A DNA stretch of 64,000 nucleotides. It comes from Mycobacterium sp. 1245805.9 (GTDB lineage: Bacteria; Actinomycetota; Actinomycetes; Mycobacteriales; Mycobacteriaceae). The stretch spans positions 1 to 64,000 of the forward strand of contig NZ_LZKR01000077.1 in the NCBI RefSeq assembly GCF_001672915.1. The letters run 5' to 3'. Shown piece by piece: positions 1 through 9,551 of this stretch; position 1 is the stretch's first letter; every line of letters begins with the position of its first letter. Position numbers and translations under genes: made by a program. The notes under the pieces are model-generated. The model made no database searches. It worked only from the letters and a program-made list of their open reading frames with translations, and was not told the origin of the DNA.

Positions 1-1361
1 GGCGCCGATCCCGGGCGCGGCGATGCCGCTGCCACCGCCACCGTCGACGCCGATGCCCGCACCACCGCCCCCGGCGGTCCGACCGGATCGCCGGGCAGGC
101 CGGTGTAGGCCGACACCTCGGGCGGGATCTCGGGTGGTCCGGGTTTGGGGCCCTCGCCCCCGGGTGCCAGGCGCTGTTCGCTGTAGAGGATCTTGGATGG
201 GTCTACCGACTTCTGCAGGAAGATGTTGATGGGAATCGGCAGGCTGTTGAAGTTGAGCACCCGCAGCCCGGGCCCGAGGAACAGGGAGCACAGCTTGCCC
301 GATTCAACCGCGGTGACATTCTCGATCGCGCCGACGGCCGTGCAACCGGGCACGGGAATCGGAACCAGCAACCCCGAAAACGTGGCATTCGCGAAGTTCA
401 TGATCCCGAACCCGCCCACGATGGTTCCGGTGTCGGCGTTGTAGTCGTTGAAGAAGTTGCCGAGCGCATTCGGCGCGCCGTGCAGGATATTTTCCAGCGC
501 CATGTGCTTATCGACCAGGATCTGCGTGACATCGGCCAATCGGGCGATCTGCTCGCTGGTCTGGTCGCGAGTCTCGGCGATGAAGCGCTGCACCTCGCCG
601 ACCGCCGTCGACAAGTCGGTCAGTGCCGCGTCCAGGTCGGATTTGCTGTCGTCGACCACGCTGGTGAGCGTGGCCAAGCGGTCGTTGAACTGCACGATCT
701 GGACGTTGCTGTCCCGCAGCGCACCGACGAAGGTCTGCAGGTTCTTGATGATGTCGACGATGTTGCCGCTACCGTTGGCGAGGATCCGTCCCACCCCTGA
801 CAACTGACCGAGTGTCTGACGGAGCTTGTCACCATTGCCCTCGAGAGCGTTGGCGGCGCTGTCGATGAACCGGCCCACCGACGTGCCCGAGACACCGCTC
901 TTGGGTCCCAAATCCGTTGCCAGCCGCATCAACTGGGTTTTGACCTCGTCCCACTCGACCGGCACCGCGGTCCGTTCGACCGGTATGACTGCCCCGTCGC
1001 GCATGACCGGCCCGCTGTCTCGGTAAGCCGGCGAGAGTTGGACGTAGCGGGCGGACACCAGATTCTGGGCGACGATAATCGCCTTCGCGTCCGCCGGAAT
1101 CGGGACGCCGTGGTCGACCTTGAGGACCATCTTGGCCTGTGTGCCTTGCGGCTGAATGGATTTGATCCGGCCGACTTTCACACCCGAGACCCGCACCTCG
1201 TCATTGGGATAGATCGCGGTGGCGGTGGTGAAATATGCGGTAATCGTCTGTTGGGCGAAGACGGTATTGCGGACGAGCACGGCGGCGCCGGCAATGACGA
1301 GTGCGACCAGAGCAACGGCCGCCACGGCCATCAGCCTGGTGCGGGGAATCCGGAAGGTCAT
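1..1361 (-). CDS. Mce family protein, MceD position (cut by left edge)
   Basis: Fourth Mce subunit of a YrbE/Mce lipid ABC importer, expected in the cell envelope as part of the substrate channel. The start ATG (1359-1361) overlaps the mceC stop by 4 nt (ATGA). About 453 codons are visible. There is an N-terminal membrane anchor near residues 10-30, then an MlaD/Mce domain (VRVSGVKVGRIKSI), then a long helical region with repeated NLQTFV/LTDLSTAVGEV-type heptads, and finally a proline/glycine-rich tail. The tail in this frame changes to an unusual Ala/Ser/Val-rich composition in about the last 75 nt before the edge (see findings), so a frameshift or sequencing error there is possible. The subunit letter rests on operon order. 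Confidence 0.9.
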   Translation of the reverse strand, partial: MTFRIPRTRLMAVAAVALVALVIAGAAVLVRNTVFAQQTITAYFTTATAIYPNDEVRVSGVKVGRIKSIQPQGTQAKMVLKVDHGVPIPADAKAIIVAQNLVSARYVQLSPAYRDSGPVMRDGAVIPVERTAVPVEWDEVKTQLMRLATDLGPKSGVSGTSVGRFIDSAANALEGNGDKLRQTLGQLSGVGRILANGSGNIVDIIKNLQTFVGALRDSNVQIVQFNDRLATLTSVVDDSKSDLDAALTDLSTAVGEVQRFIAETRDQTSEQIARLADVTQILVDKHMALENILHGAPNALGNFFNDYNADTGTIVGGFGIMNFANATFSGLLVPIPVPGCTAVGAIENVTAVESGKLCSLFLGPGLRVLNFNSLPIPINIFLQKSVDPSKILYSEQRLAPGGEGPKPGPPEIPPEVSAYTGLPGDPVGPPGAVVRASASTVAVAAASPRPGSA

Positions 1362-2476
1362 TGCGATCCCCCGATCCTGCCGCCCAACGTGCAGTTCGGG
1401 CATACCGGAATACCGTTGTACGGCCAGGGAATCAGCGACCGAGGTACCGGCGATGGGTAGCCCGGACCCTTGGTCGTGTCGAAGGTGCGGAATCCCCAAA
1501 GGTAGTCGAGGAACGGTTGGAAGAGTTGCGGGGCAAGGAAGTTCGGGACGAACGCCGAATAGGCGTACATACTGGAGATCGCCTCACCGACCGTAATTTC
1601 GAATTTCGCGAGACCCGGCAGCGCCTTGCTGATATTGTCGCGGTTCTTTTCCAGCATCGCCAGCACCGAATTCAGCCGCTGCAGCGTCGGCGCCAGTTTG
1701 CTTTCGTTGTCGTGCACCAAACCCGTCAGCTGCTTGGCCACCACCGACGTGTTGGCCAACAGGTCCACGATCTCCTGTCGGCGCGCCACCAGGACTTGGA
1801 GCAGATCGTCGGAGTTGAGGATGAGCTTGTTGACCTGCTGGCTGCGTTCGGAAAGAATCCCGGTGACGTCACCGGCACTCTTGAATAGCTCGCCGAGGCT
1901 CTTATTGCGACTGTTGAGAGTTCGCGACAGCCGGGTGATTGCGTCAAAGGCCGGCCCCATTTGGGGTGCGATCTGATCAAGCGTCGCCGACAGCGTGTCC
2001 AACGACTGGTTCAACGCGGTGGTGTTGGTTCCGGCAGTGTCGGTTGTCAAGTCGCTGACCGCTTCCGTCAGCGAGTAAGGCGAAGACGTGCGTGAGACGG
2101 GAATCAGCGCCATCGGACGCATGGTGCCGGTGCCGGCGGACTCCAACGTCACCATTCGCTCGCCAAGGAGCGTGCCGGTGCGGATGTGCGCGGAGGTCTC
2201 CGAGCCAAGCAGGACGTTGCCCTTCACCGCGAACGTGACCAGAGCCTCGCCGTGGCGCAGCTTCACATCCGACACCGAGCCGACCTTCATCCCCGACACC
2301 GTCACGGGGTTGCCCGTCGCGAGGCCTCCGGCCTCCGAGAACAGCGCCTGGTACCTGACCATCGTCGCCCAGGTAATAAACCGGTCGGGCGACAAACCCA
2401 CCAGGATGACCAGTGCGATCAGGGCCGCGCCGATCAGTCCGGCCTTGACGAGCCCAGTTCCGCGATACCTAAGCAT
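1358..2476 (-). CDS. Mce family protein, MceC position
   Basis: 372-residue Mce subunit, third in the series. The ATG at 2474-2476 shares one base with the mceB stop (TAATG), which favours this start over in-frame codons further upstream. A single membrane anchor lies at about residues 11-30, followed by the MlaD/Mce domain (VSGMKVGSVSDVKL near residue 60), a helical coiled region with repeated leucine heptads, and a Cys-containing C-terminus (PVCPNC). By family knowledge, six such subunits assemble a periplasm-spanning lipid conduit on the YrbE permease. The substrate of this particular operon cannot be read from sequence. Confidence 0.92.
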   Translation of the reverse strand: MLRYRGTGLVKAGLIGAALIALVILVGLSPDRFITWATMVRYQALFSEAGGLATGNPVTVSGMKVGSVSDVKLRHGEALVTFAVKGNVLLGSETSAHIRTGTLLGERMVTLESAGTGTMRPMALIPVSRTSSPYSLTEAVSDLTTDTAGTNTTALNQSLDTLSATLDQIAPQMGPAFDAITRLSRTLNSRNKSLGELFKSAGDVTGILSERSQQVNKLILNSDDLLQVLVARRQEIVDLLANTSVVAKQLTGLVHDNESKLAPTLQRLNSVLAMLEKNRDNISKALPGLAKFEITVGEAISSMYAYSAFVPNFLAPQLFQPFLDYLWGFRTFDTTKGPGYPSPVPRSLIPWPYNGIPVCPNCTLGGRIGGSQ

Positions 2477-3498
2477 TAGGGTTCCGTGCACCTTCCCGCT
2501 TCTGACCTGAATATGGGGGCCTTCACCGTCCTGCCCTGAAGATCCGTACCGCGCAGTTCCAACATGCACAGGTAGTACGGGATGGTGGCGCCGTTCACGC
2601 CGAGTCGGACCAGCTTGCGGTAGTTCCTTGGCGCTTTGCCGATCGCGGCGTCGAGGCGGTCCTTGTCGTTATCGAGAATCGGCGCAAGGCGATTCAGCTG
2701 ATCTATGGTGCCGGACAGCGGCGGCCGCGCGTTGCTCAGCAGATCCGCCAGCGAAGCGGTCCCGTTGTCCAGGGCGTCGATGGCGGACCCGATAGTGGTG
2801 CGGTCGTCGGACAGCCCGCTGACGAGCCGCTGGAGTCGATCGATTGCGGCCGAAAAGTTGCCGCCTTCCTTATCCACGTACGCCACCGTGGTGTTCAGGT
2901 TGTCGATCAGTTGCTGCACGGTTTGATCGTTGTCGGCCAGGGCGTTCGAAAACGACGTCGTCTTGGCGAACAGCGACTCGAGAGTGCCGCCTTGACCCTG
3001 GAAGACCTGCAGCAGTCCTGAGGTCAGCGCGTTGACATCGCGCGCATTCAGGCCCTGGGTAACGGGTTTCAGTCCGCCGAGCAGCAGATCGAGGTCGAGC
3101 GCCGGCGCGGTGCGGCTGACGGGAATCTGACCGCCGGCCGGTAGCCGCTTGGTTGGGCCCGGACCGTCGAGGAGCTCGAGGTAGCGATCGCCCACCAGGT
3201 TCAGGTAGCGGACCGCCGCCCTGGAGCCCTCGGTGAGCACGACGTTGCGGTCGGCGTCGAACTTCACCACAACTTTTTTGTCCGGCTGCAGCGAAACGCT
3301 GTTGACGGTGCCCACCCGGATCCCGGCGACCCGCACCGACTGCCCCGGCTTGAGACGCGACACGTCGGTGAACACCGCCGAATACCCGGTCGTCGAACCC
3401 GTCCGGTACTGGCCGAAGATGAAGAACAGGAAGCCGGTCAGCATGGCCATCACGACCGTGAAGATCGCGAACTTGATCAGCGTGGCGCGCGTTCTCAT
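2476..3498 (-). CDS. Mce family protein, MceB position
   Basis: 340-residue Mce subunit. The reading frame is open for about 80 codons upstream, but the ATG at 3496-3498 overlaps the mceA stop by 4 nt (ATGA) and begins MRTRATLIKFAIF, the usual short basic lead into the membrane anchor (residues 8-27). The MlaD/Mce domain follows (VRVAGIRVGTVNSVSL, about residues 55-70), then the helical domain. The C-terminus is short, as in other MceB proteins, and ends without the proline-rich tail seen in MceD or MceF. Confidence 0.92.
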   Translation of the reverse strand: MRTRATLIKFAIFTVVMAMLTGFLFFIFGQYRTGSTTGYSAVFTDVSRLKPGQSVRVAGIRVGTVNSVSLQPDKKVVVKFDADRNVVLTEGSRAAVRYLNLVGDRYLELLDGPGPTKRLPAGGQIPVSRTAPALDLDLLLGGLKPVTQGLNARDVNALTSGLLQVFQGQGGTLESLFAKTTSFSNALADNDQTVQQLIDNLNTTVAYVDKEGGNFSAAIDRLQRLVSGLSDDRTTIGSAIDALDNGTASLADLLSNARPPLSGTIDQLNRLAPILDNDKDRLDAAIGKAPRNYRKLVRLGVNGATIPYYLCMLELRGTDLQGRTVKAPIFRSEAGRCTEP

Positions 3499-4772
3499 CC
3501 GGGTTGTCCGATCCCAATGGAGTTGCGTGGCGGGCCGGCGATCGGCCCGTACAAGAGCTGTTTGAGGAGATCGGAGTTGATCAGCACCTGCGGGTTTCCG
3601 TACCCCACCGGGTCGGCGCCGATATCGGTGATCAGTTGCTGCGGAGCCGTGTTGAACGGCAGGGTCGGCAGACCCATGCACTTCGGGCCGCCGGTCGCCG
3701 CGACCTTGGGCAGGTTGGTCGGATACCGATAACGTTCGCCGCCCCACGTGAGGCTCGCCGAGATGTTGATGCTCGGTTCCGACAACGGCGCACCGTGCGA
3801 AAGGGTTATCAGCCCGCCGAAACCACAGGTGAACACCTCGTGGTACTCGCTGGTCAGATCGGTGGTCGGCACCAGCAGATGCAGCACGTTCGTCAGCGGC
3901 TCGCGGTTCGTCGACAAGACATCGTTGCCGATGTCGGCCAAGCCGATCGCGCTGATCAGCAACGCATCCAGGTTGTGCTGCTCATCGACGATCGTCTTGC
4001 TGATCTTCGTGGCGTTAGCCGCTGCGCTCACCAGGTTCGGCGCCGCGTCGGCATATGCGTTGGACACCGCCGGCAACACCGAAAGGTCATGCCGCAACGC
4101 GGGAAGGCTCGGCTCCAGTCTGGCCAGAAACGAGTCCAAGTCGCTGAGCGACTGGCCCAGTTGTGGGCCCCGGCCACTGAACGCCTTCGCTAGCGCCCCG
4201 AGTGCCTCGTTGAGCTTCGCAGGGTCGATCTGGTCCAGCACCGACACCAGTTGCTGGAATACCGTGTTGATTTCGACCATGACGTGTTGGCCCTCGAGCG
4301 TCTGGCCGGCGTGCAGCCGCTGGGCCGAGGGCTCGGCGGGCGCTACCAGCTCGACGAACTTGGCACCGAACACCGTTGACGAGGTGATGTTGACGAGCAC
4401 GTTGGCCGGAATGAAACGCAACTCCGACGGGTACATCGCCAGGTGAAGGGCCGCTTGCCCATTCGGCAAGGTTTCGATCGAGGCGACCTTGCCCACCTGC
4501 ACCCCGCGCAACTTCACCTTGGCGTCCGTGTTCATGACCAGGCCGGCGCGCGGCGACAAGACCGTCACCGGCACGCTGGAGGTGAAGCTGCCTTGGAACA
4601 GGCCGATCGCGAGCACGAAGATGCCCGCGATCACGCCGATGGTGGCCAGGCCGGCCAACGGGCGTGCGTACGATCGGGCACCGAAGTGCTGGCCCGGCCT
4701 GGCGCGGACCGGCGATGCCGCACTGGTGGTTTCGGACCGGTGGATGGGTCCCGGCCCGAGATTTCGCGTCAC
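3495..4772 (-). CDS. Mce family protein, MceA position
   Basis: 425-residue first Mce subunit, read from a GTG 20 nt after the yrbEB stop. A cytoplasmic arm of about 38 residues precedes the membrane anchor (about 39-60). The MlaD/Mce domain begins near residue 68 (LSPRAGLVMNTDAKVKL, then RGVQVGKVASIE). A helical domain runs to about residue 300, and the C-terminal part has the Cys-bearing FTCGFGGL and KCMGLP motifs typical of MceA. The sequence did not let me assign it to the numbered mce1-mce4 operons, so it may be one of the extra mce loci found outside the M. tuberculosis complex. Confidence 0.93.
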   Translation of the reverse strand: MTRNLGPGPIHRSETTSAASPVRARPGQHFGARSYARPLAGLATIGVIAGIFVLAIGLFQGSFTSSVPVTVLSPRAGLVMNTDAKVKLRGVQVGKVASIETLPNGQAALHLAMYPSELRFIPANVLVNITSSTVFGAKFVELVAPAEPSAQRLHAGQTLEGQHVMVEINTVFQQLVSVLDQIDPAKLNEALGALAKAFSGRGPQLGQSLSDLDSFLARLEPSLPALRHDLSVLPAVSNAYADAAPNLVSAAANATKISKTIVDEQHNLDALLISAIGLADIGNDVLSTNREPLTNVLHLLVPTTDLTSEYHEVFTCGFGGLITLSHGAPLSEPSINISASLTWGGERYRYPTNLPKVAATGGPKCMGLPTLPFNTAPQQLITDIGADPVGYGNPQVLINSDLLKQLLYGPIAGPPRNSIGIGQPG

Positions 4773-4792
4773 GTTGCTGTTCCCATCGTCGC

Positions 4793-5641
4793 CTATCCCG
4801 ACAGGTTGAAGTTGCCGTTGCTACCGTAAATGGACAGCGAGACCAGTAGCGTTACCGAAACCACGACGATGAGCGAGGTGCGCACCGCGTTTCCGGTCGC
4901 TACGCCCACCCCCGATGGCCCACCGGACGCGAAGTAGCCGTAATAGGTGTGGATCAGCAAGACGGTGAGCGCCATGAGGATTGCTTGCAGGAAAGACCAC
5001 AACAAGTCGATCGGGTTCAGGAACGTGTCGAAGTAGTGCTCGTACAGGCCGGAAGACTGCCCGAGCAAGAACGTTGTGGTGAACTGGCTCGCGACGAACG
5101 ACAGGATGACGGCGATGCTGTACAGCGGCGTGATCGCGAGCATTCCGGCCAGGATCCGGGTGCTGACCAGGTACGAAATCGGGCGAATAGCCATGCTTTC
5201 CAGCGCGTCGATCTCTTCGTTGATCCGCATCGCGCCCAGCTGGGCGGTCACCCCGGCCCCGAACGTCGCCGCCAGGCCGATACCGACGACGACCGGCGCC
5301 GAGATCCGCACATTGATGAACGCGGCCAAAAAGCCGGTCAATGCCTCGATGCCGATATTGCCCAGTGACGAATACCCTTGCACCGCAAGGACGCCGCCGG
5401 TGGCAAGCGTCAAGAACCCGACGATCACCACGGTGCCGCCGATCATCGCCAAAGTGCCCGCGCCCATGCTGATCTCGGCGATCAGCCGAATCACTTCGCG
5501 CCGGTAGTGCACGGCGGCGAACGGTGCCGCGGCAAGCGCCTTCCCGTAGAAAAGTGTGTGATCGCCGATTCGACCCAACGTTCCGACCGGCCGGTCGAGT
5601 TGGTTGAAGAGCCTGGGATAGGCGGCCCGCAGCGTCATCAT
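4793..5641 (-). CDS. YrbEB-type permease of Mce importer
   Basis: 282-residue integral membrane protein of the MlaE/YrbE family, the second permease half of the Mce ABC transporter. Visible features are an N-terminal amphipathic segment, about five hydrophobic helices, and the family core around GAGVTAQLGAMRINEEIDAL (about residues 130-150), which carries the EExDAL element thought to contact the ATPase. It lies 16 nt after yrbEA. The ATPase (MceG/Mkl) is not encoded here, as is normal for mycobacteria, where one ATPase elsewhere serves all mce loci. Confidence 0.95.
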   Translation of the reverse strand: MMTLRAAYPRLFNQLDRPVGTLGRIGDHTLFYGKALAAAPFAAVHYRREVIRLIAEISMGAGTLAMIGGTVVIVGFLTLATGGVLAVQGYSSLGNIGIEALTGFLAAFINVRISAPVVVGIGLAATFGAGVTAQLGAMRINEEIDALESMAIRPISYLVSTRILAGMLAITPLYSIAVILSFVASQFTTTFLLGQSSGLYEHYFDTFLNPIDLLWSFLQAILMALTVLLIHTYYGYFASGGPSGVGVATGNAVRTSLIVVVSVTLLVSLSIYGSNGNFNLSG

Positions 5642-5657
5642 CCGCGCCTGCCCGCCG

Positions 5658-6476
5658 TCACTTCGCCGTCATCTTGATGCCGATCGCGGTGACCAGAACG
5701 TTGACCACGAACAGGGACATAAAGGCATAGACCACCGTTTCGTTCACCGCGTTGCCGACGGCCTTGGCGCCCCCGCCGCTGATGATCAGGCCGCGATAGC
5801 AGGCGACCAGCCCCGCGATGAGGCCGAAAAGCGCTGCCTTGGTACAAGAAATGATCACTTCGGGCACGCCGGTCAACAAAGTGATCCCCGCGGCGAACGC
5901 ACCCGGGTTGACGTCCTGGACGAACACCGAGAAGACGTAGCCGCCGACGATGCCGATGATGCACACCAAGCTGTTCAGCAGCAACGCCACCAGCCCGGAG
6001 GCCAGCATGCGTGGCGTGACCAAGCGTTGGACCGGGTTGATGCCTAGCACCTCCATGGCGTCGATTTCTTCGCGGATGGTGCGCGAGCCGAGATCCGCGC
6101 AAATGGCCGTCGCACCCGCCCCGGCGACAATCAACACCGTCACGACCGGGCCGACCTGCGTGACCGCACCAAACGCCGCCCCGGCACCCGAGAGGTCGGC
6201 AGCACCGAGTTCACGCAACAGGATGTTGAGCGTGAAACTGATCAGGGTGGTAAACGGGATGGCCACCAACAAAGTCGGACCCAACGCAACGCGGGCGATG
6301 AACCAAGACTGTTCCAGGAATTCACGCCCTTGGAAGGGCCGGCGGAACGCGAACTTGATCGCGTCGGCCGACATCGCAAATAGGCCCCCGATCGCCTGCA
6401 GGGGCCCAGAAAGGTCCCATTTCAGTTTCAGCGGGGGCAATCCCGGTGACCATCGGTCGGCGCTCTTATCTGCCAT
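5658..6476 (-). CDS. YrbEA-type permease of Mce importer
   Basis: 272-residue MlaE/YrbE-family permease, first gene of the mce operon. The ATG at 6474-6476 (MADKSADRW) is chosen because AAGGAA lies about 10 nt upstream. The frame stays open further upstream, but that extension has no permease-like sequence. The core element TIREEIDAMEVLGINP (about residues 135-150) corresponds to the EExDAL coupling motif of YrbE proteins, and several strongly hydrophobic helices surround it. It would form the inner-membrane channel together with YrbEB. Confidence 0.95.
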   Translation of the reverse strand: MADKSADRWSPGLPPLKLKWDLSGPLQAIGGLFAMSADAIKFAFRRPFQGREFLEQSWFIARVALGPTLLVAIPFTTLISFTLNILLRELGAADLSGAGAAFGAVTQVGPVVTVLIVAGAGATAICADLGSRTIREEIDAMEVLGINPVQRLVTPRMLASGLVALLLNSLVCIIGIVGGYVFSVFVQDVNPGAFAAGITLLTGVPEVIISCTKAALFGLIAGLVACYRGLIISGGGAKAVGNAVNETVVYAFMSLFVVNVLVTAIGIKMTAK

Positions 6477-6801
6477 GTACGTCAATTCCTTCGAACGCCA
6501 CAAGACCGACAGTCTGAAAAATCGGCCGAGCCGGCCACGAACTCGACGAAGCGACGGCGAAATGCCTAGCGGGCAGCCACATTCCGGCGTCTGACTCCGG
6601 AGCAACAACCGCCACCATCCTCACGCCAGGCCTCCATTCTCTTGCGTGAGTTGGCGCTCCAGGACGTGGGCCTCCGCGTCTTGAAGCGTCCGGCGATTAT
6701 GACTCATGCCTCGTCCCGAGGGAACGGAAAATCTAAAACCGTTATCGGACAGTCCATGTTCGGCACGGAGAATTCGGGCATGGCTCGCGTCCCGGTGGCC
6801 C
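6477..6801. promoter_or_regulatory. Intergenic region ahead of the mce operon
   Basis: A 325-bp stretch without a convincing gene, between the CoA-transferase stop and yrbEA, both read leftward. It should hold the mce promoter. A possible half-site GAGAAT (minus strand, near 6635-6640) resembles half of the 6-3-6 palindrome found elsewhere in the window, but the second half is missing. I see no clear hairpin terminator or -10/-35 pair. Confidence 0.4.
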
Positions 6802-8007
6802 TCACGTGACCGCGCCGGCCGTCTTGAGTTCGATGATGCGGTCCCAATCGAGTCCGATTTCCAGCAGGATTTCTTCGGTCTGTTCGGCGAACCCGGGCGC
6901 CGGGCCGGTGCGCGGGGCCGCGACATCGAACTGGACCGGGTTGGCGACGAGATCGAGTTCGCCTGCGCGAACCAGGTACTCGTTGGCACGGATCTGGGCG
7001 TCGTCGACCGCCTGCAATGTGTCCTGCACGGGCGCCCACGGGCCGGCAAGCGTGGCAAAGCGTTCGCTCCACTCGGCAAGCGTGCGGGTTGCGATCACCT
7101 TGGTCAAGATCTCGACCGCGTCCGCGGTATTGGCGGCGATCTTCTCGACGGTGGTGAAGCGGGGATCGTCGGCCAGCTCCGGCAGCTCGACGTGCCGGCA
7201 GACGTCGGCCCAGAACTTGGTGGGCTGCATCATCACGAAGGAGATGTAGCGTCCGTCGGACGTGGTGTACAGCCCCACCAACGGGTTGTTGGGCGCACCA
7301 TGCACCCCGGGCGGCGGCGCTTCCAGCCGCTGACCCAGATGCTTGGTCAACGCGACCGTGTGTCCCATTGCCCAGAAACCACTGCCCAACAACGACACGT
7401 CGACGACCGACGGTTCGCCGGTGCGTTCCCGTTTGAGCAACGCCGCCGCGATGCCGCCGGCGAGGTTGGTGCCGGAGATGGTGTCGCCATAGGCCGGTCC
7501 CGGCGGCGCGATCATGCCGGGCATCCCCGTGGGCGTGATGGTCGCGGCGGTTCCCGCCCGGCACCAGAATGCGGTCATGTCGTAGCCGCCCTTTTCCGAT
7601 TCGGTTCCCCGGGGACCGAGCGCGCTCCCGCGGGCGTAGACGATGTTCGGATTGACCGTACGAATGTCGTCGACGTCGATCCCGAACTTCTTCCGGTGAG
7701 CGGGAAGGAAGCTCGTGAGGAACACGTCGGACCGGCGGGCCAGCTCGTAGAGCACCTCCTTGCCCTCGGGCACCGACATGTCCAGTCCGATGCTGCGCTT
7801 GCCGCGGTTGGCGTGTTCGATGTTGGGGTTCGGGTCACCCTCGACACGCAACATGCCGGTCTGCCGCAGCCCGCGTTGCGGGTCACCCGTCACCGCGTGC
7901 TCGACCTTGACCACGTCGGCGCCCCACTCGGCGAGCACCGCGCCCGCCGACGGGACGAACCCGTACATGGCGACCTCCAGGACGCGGATGCCCTCCAGCG
8001 GCCTCAT
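6802..8007 (-). CDS. CoA-transferase, CaiB/BaiF (family III)
   Basis: 401-residue family III CoA-transferase, which would move CoA between acyl-CoA and a free carboxylate in the cytosol. The N-terminus (GIRVLEVAMYGFVPSAGAVL, then EWGADVVKVEH) is the typical Rossmann start of the fold. The motif VVDVSLLGSGFW near residue 205 carries the Asp expected to be the acyl-carrying residue. The start ATG (8005-8007) overlaps the preceding aldehyde dehydrogenase stop by 4 nt, so the two are translationally coupled. The pairing suggests that an aldehyde is oxidised to an acid and the acid then activated to CoA; the substrate is unknown. Confidence 0.93.
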   Translation of the reverse strand: MRPLEGIRVLEVAMYGFVPSAGAVLAEWGADVVKVEHAVTGDPQRGLRQTGMLRVEGDPNPNIEHANRGKRSIGLDMSVPEGKEVLYELARRSDVFLTSFLPAHRKKFGIDVDDIRTVNPNIVYARGSALGPRGTESEKGGYDMTAFWCRAGTAATITPTGMPGMIAPPGPAYGDTISGTNLAGGIAAALLKRERTGEPSVVDVSLLGSGFWAMGHTVALTKHLGQRLEAPPPGVHGAPNNPLVGLYTTSDGRYISFVMMQPTKFWADVCRHVELPELADDPRFTTVEKIAANTADAVEILTKVIATRTLAEWSERFATLAGPWAPVQDTLQAVDDAQIRANEYLVRAGELDLVANPVQFDVAAPRTGPAPGFAEQTEEILLEIGLDWDRIIELKTAGAVT

Positions 8008-9521
8008 GCGGGCGCCCCCACAACGGGAACCGCAAAAGTCTTGCCTTCCAAGAACTCCTCCAGCCCGGCGACGCCCATCTCCCGGCCGACACCGGACTGC
8101 TTGAAGCCGCCGAACGGGCTGTCGGCGGCGAAGTAGTTGCCGCCGTTGATGGAGAACGATCCGGTCCGGATCCGCCGCGCCACTGCCAACGCGCGGTCGT
8201 GGTCGCGGCTGAAGACCGCGCCGGCCAGCCCATAGATCGAGTTGTTGGCGATGCGCACCGCGTCGTCGTCGTCCTCGAATCCGATGACCACCAGCACCGG
8301 CCCGAAGACCTCGTCCTGGGCGATCTCGCTGTCGGGGTCGACGTTGGTGAGCAACGTGGGCGCATAGAAGTAGCCGGGATCCAACAGCTTGCCACCGGTG
8401 ACCAGGGTCGCCCCCGCGGCGACGGCCCGCTGCACCATGCCGTCGACCTTGTCGCGTTGGCGCTCGTTGATGAGCGGTCCCATGAGCGTCCTCGGATCGG
8501 CGGGGTCGCCGTGGCGCACCTTGGCGAAGTTCTGCGCGATCAGCTCGACGATCTCGTCGTGGTGCGACTTGGGCACCAACAGCCGGGAGGTGAGCGCGCA
8601 GCCCTGCCCGGCGTGCGTGACCATACTGAACGCTGCAAACAGGCTCGCGTTGGCGAAATCCGCGTCGTCGAGCATGATCACGGCCGACTTGCCACCCAGC
8701 TCCAGGAAGACGCGTTTGACGGTCTCGCTCGCGGCGGCCATGATCTTGCGCCCGACCGCGGTCGATCCGGTGAAGGTGACGACGTCGACGTCGGGGCTGG
8801 TGGTCAGCGCGACCCCGGTGGCCGCGTCCGAGGAAGTCAGCACGTTCACCACGCCGGCCGGGATGTCGGTGTGGTTGGCGATCAGCTCGCCGAGCGCCAG
8901 GGTGACCAGCGGGGTGTCCGGCGCGCCCTTGAGCACCACGGTGCACCCGGCGGCCAGCGCGGGGGCCAGCTTGGCGAGGGCGAGCTGGTTCGGATAGTTG
9001 TAGGCGATGATGGCGGCCACCACCCCCGCGGCTTCCTTCTCGACCCAGCGGTGATGCCGCATGCCCCGCGATTCGATCTCGCCGAGATCTTCGGAGAACT
9101 GATAGGTGCGCAGCAGATCGGCGTAGAAGCGCACGATCTTGATCGGGTCGTCGAGCTGAGCGCCCTGGGTGAGCGCCCGGGTCGCGCCGACCTCGGCGAT
9201 GGTCAGCTCGCGGAGCTCCTCGGCGTGCTCGACCAGCGCCGCGTGCAACTGGTCGAGGCAGCGGATCCGCAACTCCACGTTGGTCGGCCAGTCGGTCGTG
9301 TCGAAGGCGTGCCGGGCCGCCGCGATCGCGGCCTGGGCCTGCTCGACGCCGGCATCCGGGGCATGCCCGATGACCGCACCCGTGGCGGGGTTGATCGAGG
9401 GGAACGTCGCCTCGGCGGTGACGAGCCGGCCGTCAATCAGCAGTCGGCGATCGACCTGTGACTCGGGCGCGGCATCCGCGATCGTCTTCGCGGTGGTCTC
9501 TGCCGTGTCCTGCACTGGCAT
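8004..9521 (-). CDS. Aldehyde dehydrogenase (NAD(P)+-dependent)
   Basis: 505-residue ALDH-superfamily enzyme. The catalytic residues are visible: Asn175 (IAYNYP), Glu274 (LELGGKS), Cys308 (GQGCAL), plus the C-terminal FGGFKQSGVGRE. The Gly-rich cofactor element is FTGSTAVG (about 250-257). It is the first gene of a two-gene leftward unit with a CoA-transferase and is divergent from the SDR/ferredoxin/P450 operon. The shared upstream region carries two copies of the GAGAAT-N3-ATTCTC-like palindrome, so co-regulation with the divergent operon is likely. The substrate cannot be inferred beyond an aldehyde. Confidence 0.95.
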   Translation of the reverse strand: MPVQDTAETTAKTIADAAPESQVDRRLLIDGRLVTAEATFPSINPATGAVIGHAPDAGVEQAQAAIAAARHAFDTTDWPTNVELRIRCLDQLHAALVEHAEELRELTIAEVGATRALTQGAQLDDPIKIVRFYADLLRTYQFSEDLGEIESRGMRHHRWVEKEAAGVVAAIIAYNYPNQLALAKLAPALAAGCTVVLKGAPDTPLVTLALGELIANHTDIPAGVVNVLTSSDAATGVALTTSPDVDVVTFTGSTAVGRKIMAAASETVKRVFLELGGKSAVIMLDDADFANASLFAAFSMVTHAGQGCALTSRLLVPKSHHDEIVELIAQNFAKVRHGDPADPRTLMGPLINERQRDKVDGMVQRAVAAGATLVTGGKLLDPGYFYAPTLLTNVDPDSEIAQDEVFGPVLVVIGFEDDDDAVRIANNSIYGLAGAVFSRDHDRALAVARRIRTGSFSINGGNYFAADSPFGGFKQSGVGREMGVAGLEEFLEGKTFAVPVVGAPA

Positions 9522-9551
9522 CCCCTGGCTCCCTCATGTGGTGACGGTCAC

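Noticed and set aside
6621..6660. GAGAAT half-site upstream of the mce operon as an eleventh operator
   Set aside because: The second half (GGCCTG instead of ATTCTC) does not match; one hexamer alone is not meaningful.
6706..8136. Long open frame of about 476 codons on the plus strand, antisense to the CoA-transferase
   Set aside because: The opposite strand encodes a clear CaiB/BaiF protein; the open frame reflects GC-rich third positions and gives an Arg/His/Gly-rich sequence without domains.
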